From the NCBI RefSeq assembly GCF_019097595.1, contig NC_080727.1:11045501-11109500 (forward strand): a stretch of 64,000 nucleotides of DNA, given 5' to 3'. Numbering within the stretch: the stretch's first letter is position 1; each line of letters starts with the position of its first letter. This document shows, in pieces, positions 38,066 through 50,939 of this stretch. The stretch is from Hemibagrus wyckioides (taxonomy: Eukaryota > Chordata > Actinopteri > Siluriformes > Bagridae). The notes beneath the pieces were generated by a model. It worked only from the letters and a program-made list of their open reading frames with translations. It did no database searches and was not told the DNA's origin. Made by a program: the position numbers and the translations under genes.

Positions 38066-38744
38066 AATGGAAGTGTCTGTATGTGTGTGCGTGTGTAATA
38101 ATCACCATTAGCAGTTGGCAGTAACCCCCATCAAAATGATATGTTTATCAGCTGATATCATTATGACCATGTCCTAATCTCTGAATGGTCACTGTTTCAG
38201 ATTCAGGATGTACAAATTTTTGAGAAATGATAATATACGGAAATATGAGCTGTATAATATTGATAATTACATAGAAAAAAGTGCAGTAAAAATATGCTTA
38301 TTAAAAGCAATTCTATTCTATTCTATTCTATTCTATCAATCTATCATTTACCTAAACTTCATACTTACATTGACTCGACACTGCACTGTATTGTGTAAGC
38401 ATGCACTAAAGCATGTAAAAAAAATAAGCTTTAAAGTATAGTGTCATATTGTGAAAAATATTAGCATGTATAATTGTCATTATCAGAGAGAATAATTATT
38501 GAAAATGTAAAATAATAAAAAGTATACATATTCTGTTCCACTATCTAGTGAAGTTTAAAAAATGTCCTGTTAAGAATGTAGCAGAGTTATTAAAAAAGAA
38601 AAAAAAAAATTCAGATGTTCTACAATTGCTGTTGCACAGATTGCAGTAAAATAGCATTCGACACATTTTCATTAAATGTGATGTGCATGGTACAAAATTA
38701 TTAGTTACTTAAAGAGTTGACATCATTTAGGCTGCCTAATCTAT
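38066..38744. other. Intron filler with (TTCTA)n at 38311-38336
   Basis: AT-rich; five TTCTA units match the array at 4574-4606. Nothing else recognised. Confidence 0.75.
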
Positions 38745-39035
38745 GTTCTATTACCAAAAGAGCTATTTAGTATACGCATGAGGCTCTGCACTCGAGAAGA
38801 GAAAAGAGGAGGAGAGAGAGAAGAGACAGGGCACACACTATCAAGCATAAAATTGGTTCGATCATGTGTGTAATCAATTTAATAACATGCTGCGCCACGT
38901 CATAAGAAAGTCATTTTCATATCATATGCGCACTGATAACGGCATGCCGGCATATGTCAATTGGCTGCTAAATCAGGACTTTTTCAAGAAATTACATTAA
39001 TGGTTGCTTTTCATAGCTAGAGGTCTCAATAGGGT
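38745..39035. promoter_or_regulatory. Strong candidate conserved non-coding element
   Basis: Dense complex text: TATACGCATGAGGCTCTGC, GTAATCAATTTAATAACATG, CTGCGCCACGTCATAAG and GGCATGCCGGCATATGTCAA. Several CpGs and TAAT cores within 250 bases, no repeat similarity. Confidence 0.4.
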
Positions 39036-39517
39036 TGTCAGCTGAGTGTGGTGCAAGCGTTCAAGTGCTATAGATGAATCCAAAAATAAATCGGATCCAA
39101 AAAAGGATCATGCAAGAGTTAGGACACTGACAGTGGGACATAAACACAAGACACAGAGGAAAGAAGCATAGAGGATATACAGGGGTAAGGGTGTGATGTG
39201 TGTATGTTGATGCTGAGGGACAGAGAGAAGTGCAGAGTGTGTCACATTGAAAGCAGGAGATTAAGTCGTAAGGGTGTTAGGGAGGTTACATACAAGGTGT
39301 GTGTGTGTCTCCTCTGCTTTACGTCTGCACACACAAGTGCAACTCATCTGGTTTATTGCTCTGTGGTCCTCACACACGTTCAACATTAAATGCTTGTTTT
39401 GGTCACAGTCTGTGAATGAATTTCTGCTGTTGTATAACTACTTAAAAATTCTGAACACTGATTCATCTTAAAACTTTTTTTATTCAGTAACCTTTATTAA
39501 TTATTCAATGACTACAA

Positions 39518-39845
39518 TTACAGTGGACATAAAAATCTACACACCCTTGTTAAAATGGCAGGTTTTTTTGTTGCAAAAAAAATGAAACCAAGGTAAATCA
39601 TGTCAGAACTTTTTCCACCTTTACTGTGAAATCGCAACCTAAATATTAAAGGAAAACAAATGGAAAACAATAAAAATAATTTTAGGGGGAAAGATGTTTT
39701 TTTTTTCCTGCCATTTTCATAAACCCTCCAAAGTGATGAATGATAAAAATCTTTTGGGATGTTGCCCTTCTGGAGCCACTTTATTTGAAAGAACATTTTC
39801 AACTGCTTTGAGGTGACAAAAAACTTTCATCTAGCTTGAAAAACA
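39518..39845. mobile_element. Tc1-like MITE-type fragment
   Basis: CAGTGGACATAAAAATCTAC is close to the inverted-repeat end of a very common fish Tc1-like repeat, followed by CCCTTGTTAAAATGGCAGG as expected. The right end is not clearly visible. A minus-strand 94-codon frame in it is a shadow. Confidence 0.65.
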
Positions 39846-40084
39846 ATTTATAAGTACTTTTTGAATGACAACCTCACAATGTCCTGAAGGAAATTAATCT
39901 CATAACCCATTCGCTGTTCTGACAACGCTGTTGCCTAACAGCACAGATTTTGGCGGACACTGTCCAATTATGTGTCAGTATTAGTAGGCAAATAATAGCT
40001 ACTCATCACTTTGAGAACTATTGTGGAAATAGTTATGAAGGGAAAAAAGTCTAACAATGCTAGGAAGTGTGTTTTTAGCAGCAA

Positions 40085-40425
40085 AAATGGCACAGAGTTT
40101 GACAGAAGAGGCGGTGAGTCTCTGACAGGAATATTCGCATGGCTCTTTTCAAGCTCATAAGAACAAAGCGTGGGCCGTCGAGGTGCTAGCCATCAAACTA
40201 CTTCCACATTCTTCTCCTCTCAGGATTGGGCGGGGCGAGTAGGCTACCTGCCAATCAGTGGGAGGCGCAAGCCACGCGTCTCACATTATAATTAAACTCT
40301 CCTTCTCTGTACTTGAGAACCTGCTGACAAGCGCCTTCGCATTATGACAGGGTGGCCAAATTGTTTGCGATTTATTTCCAAAGCCGCCAAGGCTGCTATT
40401 AAGGCAGACCGTGAGGAACACACAC
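40085..40425. promoter_or_regulatory. Intronic promoter-like CpG block with CCAAT and GC boxes
   Basis: Within about 70 bases: inverted CCAAT (ATTGG, 40225-40229), GC box GGGCGGGG (40228-40235), CCAATCA (40251-40257), GGGAGGCG and TATAATTA from 40287. CpGs are frequent from 40100 to 40420. The layout would suit a plus-strand start near 40315, but no coding exon follows. Alternatively an enhancer. Confidence 0.4.
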
Positions 40426-40859
40426 ACACACACAAAAAAGCACTTTGTGTGAGATGTTAACGCGATTTGACAACGCCTTTTGTTTGTGATTGTGATTAGC
40501 ATGTTCAAGAGCTATGCTAAAGGGCTTAGCTTTGGGATTTTGTAAGGAGCCACCAAACTCTGGGAATAAATATCCTGTCAGTAAGTTGACATAAAACTCT
40601 GATACACAAATGAATCAGTCAGTATGACAAAAAGGAAATGCACTTATACCTTCAATAACAACTCCTGAATAAAGCAGAACCCGCACAGCCTTTAGCCTAT
40701 GTCCATCAGTCTTTGAAAAGCCTAAATTAGCCTAAAAAGAATAGGAGAAGAATAGCCTATCACTAAGCTTTTAACTCATTTTGCTTATTCCGACTCCTTT
40801 TAATATTACACATCACCCACTTTCCATCATTCTGTATTTTACTCTCTAATATACAGCTA

Positions 40860-41060
40860 TGTCCCCTCAAGGGCCCCTCAGGCCCCTCCGCCCTGGAGAA
40901 ATTAAAGGAAAGATTCTATTATGCATGACAAAAGAGCAGAAGCTCAACCTCCGGTGAGCGCCATTATTATACATTTCCTAATCAGTGCGCTCCTGATTTG
41001 TCATGCAAGATGGAAGATGTTGCACCTGCTCACTGCAGTGACCTCAAATCTGTGGCCATA
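40860..41060. promoter_or_regulatory. Candidate conserved non-coding element
   Basis: CTCCGCCCTGGAGAAATTAA, TATTATGCATGACAAAAGAG, CTCCGGTGAGCGCCATTATT and CAGTGCGCTCCTGATTTGTC; repeat-free and CpG-bearing. Confidence 0.37.
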
Positions 41061-42028
41061 AAAGTTATAAAAAGTTTCTTTAAGATATGTTCACTTTTTC
41101 CCCACCCAAAAAGCCCACCTGTCTTCAGGTTTTCATGTATTTAGTAAGCACTTTTTTTTCCAAAAGAGCAAAAGTGATTTCCACATTGTTAGCCAGGTCA
41201 TGAAATATCACCTACAACAACACTAATGCATGTTAACACATATTAAGTAGATCTCCAGACTGTGCAATACAGTCACAACATGTACAGCCACACTCCATGC
41301 ACCCATATCCTATTTCCTCTTCGACACATAGCAAAGCCATTACTAAATCACAACCCCATGTATTTCCCCTGTTTTCTGTTTCCAAAAAACCTGACCACTC
41401 CCTGAACTCTGATCTAATCAGTGGGGGTGGAAAAGAAGACAGAGGGCTAGGAAAAGAGCATGCCAGTGACAGAAGAAGAGAGGATAGAGAGTTACTGCTG
41501 CCTTTTTTAAAGGTGAACTCTATTTGCAGTGGTGAAGAGGGGGAGGGATGGAGTGCCATAGCAAGCCAAGCCATAGTAATAAAGAACGGCAGGCCTGACA
41601 AGGAAGGTCTGGGTGCAGGTGTTAAATCAGGCAGCACAGAGGGCAGCCATATGCAGCAGCTGATTTATGGCCCCTTCCGAACCCCGATGTGTTTTAAATG
41701 TGACCTTGCGCACACTCTAACCCTGACCCGTTTCCTTGCCATTCTGTTTTGCCACACACTCCCATTCACACCAGACGAACAGAAAATTTTCTGCTCAGAA
41801 TATATCAGGGTGGCCACATGTGCATATATGTTTATAATGCCTTCAGTCCTTCAGAAGCACAACCTTGACACTGTAGGCAAATGTGTGTGAGGAGAACAAG
41901 TCTTTTTGTTTTTTTGTTGCTTGTGTGAATTGTCTATGAATTTGGAAATTGTCTATTGAGTAAGGAAGCTTTACTCTCCCGCCTAATCCAAATGCACAAG
42001 ACAGCCCCAGCATAGTAATATACACACA

Positions 42029-42059
<31 letters not shown>

Positions 42060-42869
42060 TGCGCCAGGGCCAGCTGCAGGAAACTTTGAGGAGAAAATTA
42101 ATGAGCTGGAGTGGCTGTGGAGCATGCTTCTGTGGCATAAGACACGCGTCTGACGACAAGCATTGCTAAAGGTGCACGTACACACCCCCACGTATGGACC
42201 AATACTTGTGTTATGGGTTGCAGAGAGCTTGTAAAAGGCCAGTAGTGGCTATGATTCTGAGACGATCCAGAGCTGAGCTTTATGGCAGGTGAGAGGCTCA
42301 TGAATGTCTCTCCTCAGACCCCCGCTGTCCCCATGCCAACATGAGTGTGTGCCAGCCTGGCAGCAAGCTCAAATGAGAAAGATATGTGATCACAGATACT
42401 TAAATCTACAATAAAACACAGCCAGTAAGCAGTAATTATGTGGTGTGTGTGTGTGTGTGTACATGTAAATCACAAGATTTCTCTATTTCTTTAGGCTTGT
42501 ATCAATTCTTACAAATCATGTGTAACCATGAGACATGTTTTACAAATCACATCATTTTTGTCTCTTAAGAAAAGCTTATTGAATATATAGAAGCTCATTC
42601 ACAAATGTCATTTTGTGCTAATTATAACACACATTGGCAGTTGAATCACTGATCAGTTATCAGTCATGTGGTGATGGATGGCTATATTGATAATGGGAGC
42701 CAAGACCAGAGGAACACTATAAAATAGATGGTGTGGGCAACGAGGCTAACAAGGCCCTATTACCTGTCTCCTGTCTACTGTGTGTCTTTACTAAGAGCTG
42801 ATAAAACAAAGATGCACACACACACGCACACACACACACACACACACACACCTCCATTAATACCTTTAA
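41061..42869. other. Intron filler with a long but unconvincing open frame
   Basis: Holds (CA)n at 42023-42059 and 42812-42852. The longest open frame of the window (41297-41890, plus, 197 codons) shows no domain, no family resemblance and a residue mix like random translation. Confidence 0.6.
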
Positions 42870-42995
42870 CATTCACAGCCACACGTCATAGCAGCTGTGG
42901 AGTCCCGGTGATAATATCGGCCCAGGCTTTCAACAGCTCCACAAACAAATAATTAAAGCCTATTATTTACCTTCTGCAGGATGAGCAGCTATCAC
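42870..42995. promoter_or_regulatory. Candidate conserved non-coding element, short
   Basis: CACGTCATAGCAGCTGTGG (with a CAGCTG E-box), GATAATATCGGCCCAGGC and AAATAATTAAAGCC. Abuts a (CA)n array on its left. Confidence 0.3.
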
Positions 42996-43421
42996 ACACC
43001 TTTCTGCACCTTACATCTCATTCTATTTTGCTCTTTTTCTTTATGTCTTTCACTTTCTCTGCTTCTCTCAGCTCTGTCTAACCCTGCAGTGACTTATTGA
43101 TGTCAACACTAATAAATCATTCTAGTGTGTTCCTTCTGTGCCAAGATGAGTTGTAATCTTTACTGTATGACTCTTTCAAAAAGCTTCAATAAAATAATTA
43201 CCATCATGTAAATTTCAAATACAATGTTGTTCTTATATTACACATAGTCATTCAAATTTTCCTCTCAAACAATAGAATAAACTATTATATTTCTACAGGG
43301 CTTTCTCTGAAAAAACTAAAATTATTCACACCCTTAAGGAATATTTAAAAAAAACACAAATTGGTGTTATAGTCAATTGCCATATTGCCATATAGTTTTA
43401 AGTTACACATATCCTATTAAA
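42996..43421. other. Intron filler, possible Tc1 scrap
   Basis: AAAATTATTCACACCCTTAA at about 43318 resembles a Tc1-like inverted-repeat end. Nothing else recognised. Confidence 0.4.
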
Positions 43422-43422
43422 C

Positions 43423-43517
<95 letters not shown>

Positions 43518-43560
43518 TAGACAGACAGACAGACAGATAGATTATTATTATTATTATTAT
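43422..43560. repeat. (GATA)n-(GACA)n-(ATT)n compound array
   Basis: About 18 GATA units (43422-43496), then GACA units with GATA interruptions (43497-43537), then ATT units to 43560. GATA/GACA arrays are the Bkm-type repeats known from sex chromosomes of several vertebrates, but they also occur elsewhere. Confidence 0.96.
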
Positions 43561-44403
43561 ATGTAAAAACAAGAGCACTTTTAACAGAAAAGAAACAAGT
43601 GGTTGTTGACCAGCACAAATAGATAACAAAGTAATAGATGTAAAATGTATAATCATTTAAAAAATATACCATTAAAGTACATTAAAGTTAAATTGCCAAT
43701 ATTTGGACATATGAGCCCACTCAGTCAGGTCCACGGAAAAGGACAGAAAATTTCCCGAAGGTCACAGTGCAGTTTAGTTGATTCTTGTGGTTGTCCAAAG
43801 TGTTTTAAATTCTTATTCATATAATAATTATATTAGTGAAGATTGATGCATTACTGTTATATGATATATATGATATAATGCTAAAATGTTGGTGGTTACT
43901 CATAATCATAACATATCATAATTTTATCATAATTATTATGATTATAATCATTATATATAACCTCTGGAATGGGCAGGAGTTGCCACCACAAAATAATTTA
44001 GAAAGTTGGTATCCAATACCCTTCCATTATAATATATCATACAGCTAAATATCACCCGTGCATCTTCCATGATTTCCTCCTGTTCTCTCCAGTATTGAGC
44101 TGTTCAAAATGAGCAAACCTGTCTCAATCACACTTCAATTATGTCTGTGCTAGCTTCCATATGAGCAATCTGCTATGAACATCCAACCAGTACCACCAAT
44201 CACCATTAGCACTGCTCTCATTAGCATGCCTTTAACCAGTAAAAGAGAGAGAAACCCAAAGGAGAGAGAGAGAGCTATCAGAGAGTGAGAGAAGAAATGG
44301 TGGTGTTCGGTAAAGAGTGTCAGGATCGGTGCACGCACTGAAAAATTAAACCAATTAGAAGGGCTGTTTGACTCGCATTCCTCTCCAAGTCACTGAACAG
44401 CTG

Positions 44404-44405
<2 letters not shown>
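43561..44405. other. Intron filler
   Basis: AT-rich with a palindromic ATAATTATTATGATTATAAT patch near 43925-43960. No gene seen. Confidence 0.65.

Positions 44406-44454
<49 letters not shown>
44406..44454. repeat. (GA)n microsatellite
   Basis: About 23 GA units, within a wider purine-rich stretch 44245-44560. Confidence 0.95.
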
Positions 44455-44456
<2 letters not shown>

Positions 44457-44564
44457 TGAGAGATGCAGGGAAGAAGGGAGAGAGTGAGTGCTCCTACACA
44501 CCACTCTATTCTGTCATGCTTGGTGAGCAGAGGAAGAGAGAGAAAGTGTTCGTGAGAATGGTGC

Positions 44565-44750
44565 CTCTGAGTGGCAGATTAAAAGCAATCTATATCCACA
44601 TAAATCATTGATTAAATGAATCATGAAATTAATATGTAAATTGTGTGTTTAACCTCTATTTATATACCAGTGTCTGTCGTTGTGGTGTAAATCTAAAACT
44701 AATTGCCATTTCGCAGCGAGCCCTGGGAAACATCCGACACGGAGGCGAAG
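44565..44750. promoter_or_regulatory. Candidate conserved non-coding element
   Basis: AATCATTGATTAAATGAATC, a run of homeodomain-like sites, then CTAATTGCCATTTCGCAGCG and CATCCGACACGGAGGCG. Confidence 0.35.
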
Positions 44751-47698
44751 ACCATAGGGAGGGAGCGAGGGAGGATGAGAGAGAAGAGAGCGGTAAAAGT
44801 CTGACATATTTATTAAGTAAATGTTCAACTACATCAACTCACTCATTAACAGACGTATAGAGTTCAAGAAGTAAAGAAGATGGTTTGTGCTGCCTCAGCA
44901 GTTTAGCTGTGACAAAGGGAGCTTTAGTCTGCTGAAATGGACACAAACAAAAATACAAATACATGTATATACAAAGTGAAAGACAAATTACACTGTGCAC
45001 AACAAAACTTGGATGAACAGATGCTGTACATAGACTATCTGTGGTTGACTGTGTAAGACAGAGAGGGGGGGAGGGAGTGATAGATAGCTGAGTCTCTCTT
45101 GCTCCTACCTGACATAAACCATACTCTGCTCTGTCACAGAGGATCCTGATTTACAGGCAAGCAAAAGTTGGGATGGCTGTGGTGATCTTTCAATAAAACA
45201 TCAAAAAAGGCCTCTGACCTAGCCATTACCAACAAGCCTCAATGGAACCAGGAGGCATAGTGAGCCTGCCATCCCTCACACTCCAATCTTCCAGTGAGGC
45301 ACCTTGGGAAAGCAGACACACTACAGGAGGAGAATTATACCATGGCAGAGGCCAAGAGACAAACAGCATTGTGCATTTGATGCTCAACAGCCATACTTGG
45401 TTCTTCAAAGCCTCATACCGCCAATCACAGGATGAATTAAACTGCATGTAATAAGACCTAAGTGTGTCTGAGGAGCATAGGGAATATTTTTAATTATTAA
45501 CACACATACAGATACACACGGTGACATTCACACAAACATGTATGAACATAGACCCAATGAGGTCTTGTTTATACACATCACTGCTTGTCATACATAGACA
45601 GACACGCAGATGCACATATTGATCTGCTAACATAGTGAGACATTAAAGAGATGGATCATGTTACAGAGTGTGTGTGTGTGTGCGTGTGCATGTGTGTGTG
45701 TGTGCGTGTGTGTGTGTTGAAAAAAGGGACTGTTGGGATCAGAAATGTATAGAATCTATAAAGCGTGATTAAAACAAAGAGAGTAAAAACCAATATGAGC
45801 TGCATTACTTAGTGCAATGAAATTTAACAGTCCTGCTACAGAACATTCATCCCCATACCTCCTTTTCTTTAAGGGTTCTTGATGATGCTTTTTTTGCTTT
45901 CTTGGTATTCTTTCTGATAGCGAAACACTCAGTTGTACAGTTCTCCCCTAGAGAGACAATTAAAATACACTTACCCTAAGGTACACATACATGCAATAAG
46001 AAACTCATAATGTAACCTAATGGGAGTAAACAACCTGCATTTTAGTGTGTTTATTACACAGGCAGCATATTCGCAAGTGCTGGATCTATGTTGATCCTTT
46101 TAACTTTGGCAGAGCATCTTCAAGGTATGATAAAACTGATTAAGACTGCTACTAACAACTGTTTGTATAATCAATTAATTAGTTTGATTAATCAAGGAGA
46201 GAAAATTATTTGTCTGATAATAATGAGCATTAATTTTGTAATGACAATTTGTTTATTCAAAACAGCTGAGCTCCCAGGCTACCACATGCTCAGGAGGAGT
46301 GGAATTGTGCTTGCACTGTCCAGAAAGCAGGTGTGTAAATGCCCTCTGAAGTGATGCAGCAGTCTTCTTCTTGGCTGATTCTACAAAAAATGTCTTATGC
46401 CCTTACACAATGCTCCTTAATTTTACTGCAAGCCTAAGCTATAGCCAAAGGTTACATTTACCTATAGTTGTGCGTTTAAATATTTACTACAGTAGAGGTG
46501 TAAAGAAGATTGACTTGGGAGCTTCACAAATCTCTATTTACTGTCAGCCTAAGATGGCTGAATCTAAGTTGCAAGCCATTTTAATTATTTAATTATAGCC
46601 AGCTAATATGAGAAATTTTAGCCATGCTAATGAACAGCAGTTCAAAATGCATCTCCTTGTACCTGAAACTAAAACAGAGCTAAAAAAATCACCCATGCTA
46701 ATTTTGTTACTTATGACGATGGTTTTAGAATCTTTAAAATTACCGTGTTGAGCTGTAGTCTTCTGCCATGATTTCAACACGTTCATTAAGATGTTCATGC
46801 ATGTCAGTCGTACTGCTGTGAGCTCACATTTACACCAGTGTACATGATGAAAGTGTTCCCCTATTTCTGACTTTTTGGCTGTATCATGCAACCCTATGCT
46901 TCAGAATCTGTATTAACTTTATTTCTAATTCTCAGAGATGTTGACAGGGAGCATACATTTTTTTCAAGACATCTAATCGATAACAAGATTCATTCAAAAC
47001 TATCTGTATAATCAATTCTTATTATTAAGAATTATTTCGTTTATTTCCAATTTACCTTTAATTCCAAAACAAAAGATATTTTCTTAGAAATGTGTTTTTC
47101 ACACACACACAAATTAACCAAAGGACCAAGAAAAATACAGAAAGTAAAAGATGAGAATCAGTGGAGGTAGACAGGGAGCTCGTTTACACCCACACTGATC
47201 CAGTCACAAATCAACATCCAGACACATAAGAATTCGTGTGGGGTAATTAAAACCAGGCAGTGGGCAGGTCAGCCTTATCAATTCATCAGGTCCTGAATTC
47301 ATTGTGAAAAATGTGGTATATCTGCACTCATTATGTCATCAGGGATGAATTAATACAATTTACTTTGACTTGAATTTCTGGCTTTTTGGAAGGTAAAATG
47401 CAAGCCAACAAATGTATTCTCTAACAGTGCCTGAGTGTCTGTTAAACTAAGGCAAGTGGAAGCTCACGCACTACCCTATAATGGACTCAGAGCATGAAGC
47501 TGAGAAAGGGAGAGAAGTAAAGAAAAAGAGACCAGAGAGTAGAGAGTGGATCTTAGAAGATGGATTATTTTGATAAAAATAAAAAAAAAGTTTAACAATG
47601 CTGTCTTTCCCACTTAAGCTACCCACATCCTCCCCAATATTAATAAAATAAAATAGCAAAAAATAAAAGGTGAATAGGCTGACTGGCCTTTACTTGCA

Positions 47699-47700
<2 letters not shown>
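44751..47700. other. Intron filler with (GT)n at 45667-45716
   Basis: Unique sequence, AT-rich. The 45180-45450 part is more balanced and carries 70-codon frames on both strands, but neither resembles a known protein. Nothing else recognised. Confidence 0.6.

Positions 47701-47703
<3 letters not shown>

Positions 47704-47743
<40 letters not shown>
47704..47743. repeat. (GT)n microsatellite
   Basis: About 20 GT units. (CA)n follows in opposite orientation at 47837-47868. Confidence 0.95.
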
Positions 47744-47745
<2 letters not shown>

Positions 47746-47836
47746 TATGTGAGCGATTTCTGCCTTGATTTTTTGGGTAAATTCTATATAATTTTTTTTT
47801 CCATTACAGGTGGGTGTTTATCTCTGACATACCCTT

Positions 47837-47867
<31 letters not shown>

Positions 47868-47929
47868 TAGTCACACATGTTATTATCAACATTTACATTA
47901 TTTACAGTCCAGTGTCCCTTCTGAGTCTG

Positions 47930-48105
47930 GTACTGTATCTCTCAAGGTTTCTACCTCATATTATCTCAGGGAGATTTTTCTTGCCACCCTCATCTCAGGC
48001 TTGCTCATTAGGGATAAAATAGTAATTTAACTTTCAGCTTTTTTTCTCTGTTTCTATACTTCTGTAAAGCTGCTTTGAGACAATGTCCATTGTTATCCAC
48101 ATCCC
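47930..48105 (+). mobile_element. Interspersed repeat 3' tail, second copy
   Basis: CTCAGGGAGATTTTTCTTGC, GGCTTGCTCATTAGGGATAA and TTTCTATACTTCTGTAAAGC with TTGAGACAATGTCCATTGTT. Shares its last 60 bases with 22220-22275. Confidence 0.6.
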
Positions 48106-48465
48106 CCTTTTCTAAATAAAGGGTCACAGAAAGAATCTTGTATTGAGAAATATCAGATTTCAAATATGGAGAAGATGTGAAGCTCTCAAATACAGAAAGG
48201 GTGTTCATATATATCATTAAGCTTGCAGATCGTGAGAGGTGAGATACACTTTTTATATGCCTTCTTCACACTACCTATTCCACCATACACTACAAGAAAA
48301 ACATTTTAGGGGGAAAGAAAATGCAGCTTTTATTTAAAAAAAAAAAAAGTAAAGCTAAAAGATTTCCTTTCATAGTTGCTGAGGTTATGTTTGGATTTAA
48401 GTTTCAACAATAATTAGCTGCCTTAAGAATTATATCTCTGGAAGGGCCTCACAAGGATAGCAAGA

Positions 48466-48468
<3 letters not shown>

Positions 48469-48528
<60 letters not shown>
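48469..48528. repeat. (GT)n microsatellite
   Basis: About 29 GT units, the longest GT array here. (CA)n runs at 48639-48676 nearby. Confidence 0.95.
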
Positions 48529-48533
<5 letters not shown>

Positions 48534-48676
48534 TTAACCCAGGTTGCCCAGGGCAAGCACTGACAGAATGAATTCTTCACAGGGCCTTTTAGAGCACCAG
48601 AACTGACCATGATGTCATTGTATACCTAGGGATTCACACACACACACACACATACACACACACACACACACACACA

Positions 48677-49379
48677 GATTTTCCCTTTTTAACATTTGTA
48701 TCATATGTCTCTTTAATTCTGTGATTCATTTTTGCATTCCATTTGAAATCCAGTGTTCCAACATCTTATTAATGTTATTGGTTATATGGTTATATGGTTA
48801 TTAATAGATTTTAAGCCACTATGTGACTTCTAATACAGCAATAAACAGTAATAACATTAACCTTTGGTCCCTTCGGTCTCAGACAAAAATCACTATCATG
48901 GTTTCAGTTTCGTAAATATGCCCTGTAAATTTTAAGTTGCCTTGACAGACACACAAAATAAACTAATTAAACCAACAAGTTAACAAGTTTTGGAGAAACT
49001 GTTAAAAAACAGTTTTGTTATTGTTTTTGTGCTGCTCTGCATAGAGATATGAATATTCATATTCATATTAGATTAATCTAATTGTCCACATTTATATTGG
49101 ATTGGATCATTCACACCTGTAGATATGTGATGGCAGTGGAAATTCTGACCTCTCTTCAGATGGAGCACACAACCATAAAAAGACCTGTAGCCGGGGATTT
49201 TCTTAGACCACACCAACTCTTAATTATTTTTTTTACCACACCAGGGCTATTGTGAGGTGCTCACTTGTACCTTCAATTTACTCCCATAACCCCCACTCAC
49301 TGGCTTCATATACCAGAGCATCCTGCCACAGAGCTCTGACAGCTGCTATGTGCACAGGCAGCTATGGAGTAGGGGCTGT
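48677..49379. other. Intron filler
   Basis: GGTTATAT repeated three times at about 48779-48800. Otherwise unique AT-rich sequence. Confidence 0.65.
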
Positions 49380-50220
49380 CATGAAATATTCATCCATGTA
49401 ACTGAGATACTGAGCAGCTCTCTGATTATCTGATGTAAACCACCAGATCAAGAAAACTTCTATGTGAAATAACCCATATATTATCAGTATCATAGGAAAG
49501 CAATTCTGTATATGTAAACTGCTCTAATATTCCCTAAATCGGATTGAGCTCTCCCCCACGACAAGCACCTATCAAAGCTTAGTGTCAAAACTATGATTAA
49601 CATAAGGGGGGAAAAGAAATATTTCTGAAAAAGCAGCCATTAAAGGGTGCTTATATCTCAAGTCCTTTAAACGTCTCCTAATCATCTCCTCCAGAGCTTG
49701 CTTCAGCATAACACTGATTTTAGTGTCATTTCCAATTTTATGCTCCCTGCTTCTTCTCCTGAATCACCATACAAAAAAATAACCATTTAAAAGATCAGCC
49801 CTAATTAGATGATTAGTGCTCAGAAGGGCTTGAGATAAGTCATTTGCATAATTCCATCATAAAAGTTGCATATTTCTGTGTTCGTTTGTACAATTATCTT
49901 AGCTGTCCTAGGGGCTGTGATATTAATGTGATTAAACAGTATACTCCTGCATGGAGCCCAGTGTCCTCCATTAAAGCAGTGCTTCAGGCAAAGCAAAAAT
50001 TAATTTTAGGAGACAATCAATTTTATTCTACATGACTGTAATAAATATAGGCCGGGTGCAGATGTGTCATTAAGCTCAGGAAGGAGACTCAAAGTCAAAA
50101 TGACACCAGTGGCTCTGGCAGGCCTCCTCAAACACTCTCCTGCAGTGAGTGGCAGAGGTGTCATTTTCCATCTTGCTTGAAAAGTCTTCTCCATCTGTCA
50201 CATTTAACTTCTCTTACAGA
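49380..50220. promoter_or_regulatory. Strong candidate conserved non-coding element cluster
   Basis: The longest repeat-free complex block of the intron. It contains CCTAATTAGATGATTAGTGC, an ATTTGCAT octamer at 49842-49849, TCTGATTATCTGATGTAAAC, AAAATTAATTTTAGGAGAC and CTCCTGCAGTGAGTGGCAG. Lies about 4.6 kb inside the donor of exon 1. Function inferred from texture only. Confidence 0.45.
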
Positions 50221-50939
50221 ATCACAAAGCAACACACCCAAGATACAAAACTGGCACACTGTGCAATCCCCTGTCCCCTGTCATTTCTCACAACACATGA
50301 CATAAAATCAAAACAAGCTTTCCAAATGCCACCTCAAAAACACTAGAGGTCAGTCAACAGTTCTGAATGCAAATCATTTAATATTATGCATGCAATACTT
50401 TCACATTCTTACTAACAGTTTAGTACATGCTGATACCATAGTAAAGTAACCTCAGATTAATAAAAGAGTGTTTTAAAACTTTAAATATATGTCTCTTGGC
50501 TTGGTGTAAAAATACTGCACATGCTACTATATGTCTAAATAATGTTTATGTTAATAAATGGGTCTTTCTTTGTCTCATAAGCATAAGTGTCCAGGGAAAA
50601 CTATTTTTTTTAGCAGAAAATGTATGTTCATTCATTTTCTAATATCATTTACTCTAACATTTACAAATCTATTATAAATGGTGGTTTATTTACATTTATG
50701 TATAATGTTCATAATTTTTTTTTTACTTTAATCTTTAAATGAAACTATCAATTCATAATGATAATTAAGCCCCATAATTACTGTAATTATAAATGCCCCA
50801 TAATAAAACGAGTTATCAGGAGAAAGCTTGTAGTAGAAAGCAGCAAACCACACTTCATATGTTACAGTAATGTTCTTAATTTCTTAAAACTTAATCGTGT
50901 TAAAATATAATAATCATTAGCCACATAAAATAAGTCTGT
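50221..50939. other. Intron filler
   Basis: AT-rich; ATGCAAATCATTTAAT at about 50368. No gene seen. Confidence 0.65.

Noticed and set aside
41297..41890. 197-codon plus-strand open frame, the longest in the window
   Set aside because: No recognisable domain, no signal or splice context, composition like translated non-coding DNA, and an opposite-strand frame of 134 codons over the same bases.
43422..43560. CRISPR-like regular repeats
   Set aside because: Simple tetranucleotide array without spacers, in a vertebrate genome.
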